From the NCBI RefSeq assembly GCF_000719705.1, contig NZ_JOHO01000004.1, positions 248,001 through 312,000 of the forward strand: a stretch of DNA of 64,000 nt, in the 5' to 3' direction. The stretch is from Streptomyces sp. NRRL S-350 (GTDB lineage Bacteria > Actinomycetota > Actinomycetes > Streptomycetales > Streptomycetaceae). The translations under genes were made by a program, and so were the position numbers. The notes beneath the pieces were generated by a model. The model saw nothing but the letters and a program-made list of their open reading frames with translations. It had not been told where the DNA came from and made no database searches. Shown piece after piece: positions 63,593 through 64,000 of the stretch. Position 1 is the first letter of the stretch, and each line of letters opens with the position of its first letter.

Positions 63593-64000
63593 TCAGTACC
63601 CGATCGCCTCGCGCAGCAGCAGGACGGTGCCGGGCGTCATCCGCGCCGGGGCGCTGAGAACCAGGAGTTGGTTGACGGCGCTGGGCTGCCCGTAGGCGGC
63701 TCGGGACCGTACGGTCTCCAGCGGGAGGGCGTGCTCCTCGACGCGGCGCAGGGCGGTGGGCAGGTCGGGGACCACCTTCTGCGCGCCGACGATCCAGACC
63801 GCCCGGCCGGCGCCGCCGACGTAGGAGGGCAGTTGGCTGCCGCTGGCGGAGGCGACGACGAGGGAGCCGCCTTCGGTGACGGCGGCGACGCTGCCCACCA
63901 CGACGTCGGGGGTGGCGATCATGCGCCGGAGTGCGTCGGCCTCGGTGGTGCGGTCCATGGCGATCCCGCGTGCTTTCACGGACCGGTAGCGGCTGCCGCC
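63593..64000 (-). CDS. LUD-domain (LutC/YkgG-type) protein, N-terminus beyond window
   Basis: The frame is open to the right edge; the visible part reads GGSRYRSVKARGIAMDRTTE onwards. The GSxAAVTEGGSLVVAS-like block VGSVAAVTEGGSLVVASASG and VWIVGAQKVVPDLPTALRRV are typical of LUD proteins, which act in lactate utilisation or related redox. At least 135 residues are present of a usual ~210. It is not the 128-residue gene that an internal GTG would give. Confidence 0.9.
   Translation of the reverse strand, partial: GGSRYRSVKARGIAMDRTTEADALRRMIATPDVVVGSVAAVTEGGSLVVASASGSQLPSYVGGAGRAVWIVGAQKVVPDLPTALRRVEEHALPLETVRSRAAYGQPSAVNQLLVLSAPARMTPGTVLLLREAIGY

Overview
This is about 64 kb of very GC-rich chromosome (GC at most third codon positions, frequent GTG starts, GGAGG-type ribosome binding sites, many ATGA/GTGA start-stop overlaps). 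The gene content points to a sporulating actinomycete of the Streptomycetaceae (Streptomyces or Kitasatospora): an SsgA-like sporulation protein, an XRE/DUF397/ATP-binding regulatory trio, FhaA-FhaB-PstP next to tRNA-Leu, and DUF2637, DUF5326 and DUF6529 proteins. Genus is inference; no rRNA is present.

Layout. 1-2.2 kb: the left edge of the cell-wall/Ser-Thr-kinase locus (PP2C phosphatase cut by the window edge, FhaB, FhaA). 2.7 kb: tRNA-Leu(CAG) with its terminator. 2.8-7.8 kb: a NarL-type two-component system and a divergent lysyl-phosphatidylglycerol synthase-like gene followed by a rhomboid-like membrane gene. 7.8-17.3 kb: a large PAS-GAF-SpoIIE-ATPase phosphatase, a J-domain/rhodanese open frame, an SdpA/SdpB-like pair (DUF5819 + HTTM), an FUSC transporter and a TrmH-type RNA methyltransferase. 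17.4-24.9 kb: a secreted NlpC/P60-type hydrolase, a PPOX-VOC operon with a palindromic operator on its promoter, a HTH protein, a sedolisin protease and a CGNR protein. 25-34.7 kb: a catabolic block with an FAD monooxygenase, PaaN, a PIG-V-like glycosyltransferase, a TetR regulator, an Lrp regulator and a 2-oxoacid dehydrogenase E1alpha-E1beta-E2 operon. Matching ACCG-N6-CGGT palindromes lie before paaN and before the E1/E2 operon, so one TetR/PaaR-type regulator may control both.

34.9-42.2 kb: a flavohemoprotein-like reductase, a Nudix hydrolase, an SsgA-like protein, a small holin-like membrane protein, a cupin, TenA, a DUF5326 protein and thiC under a TPP riboswitch. 42.4-45.3 kb: an accessory patch with a solitary IS21/IstA-like protein whose DDE residues look lost, an AT-richer spacer and two orphan genes. 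45.4-53 kb: a divergent VOC/LysR pair with a clear LysR box, membrane proteins, a metallophosphoesterase with a long His/Tyr/Gly/Asp tail, a LacI regulator and hisC. 53.3-57.4 kb: a MacB-like ABC export operon ending in a DUF5666 protein. 57.5-64 kb: the ATP-binding/XRE/DUF397 cluster including a 40-residue membrane micropeptide, a DUF6529 plus Yx(FWY)xxD lipoprotein pair, a GNAT acetyltransferase, a frameshifted archaeal-type aspartyl-tRNA synthetase and a LUD-domain gene cut by the right edge.

No CRISPR array, rRNA, complete insertion sequence, prophage or large biosynthetic cluster was seen. The observations I would follow first are the paired PaaR-like operators, the aspS frameshift exactly at a UGA, the J-domain/rhodanese merger across a dispersed 32-nt repeat, and the orphan SdpA/SdpB-like pair.
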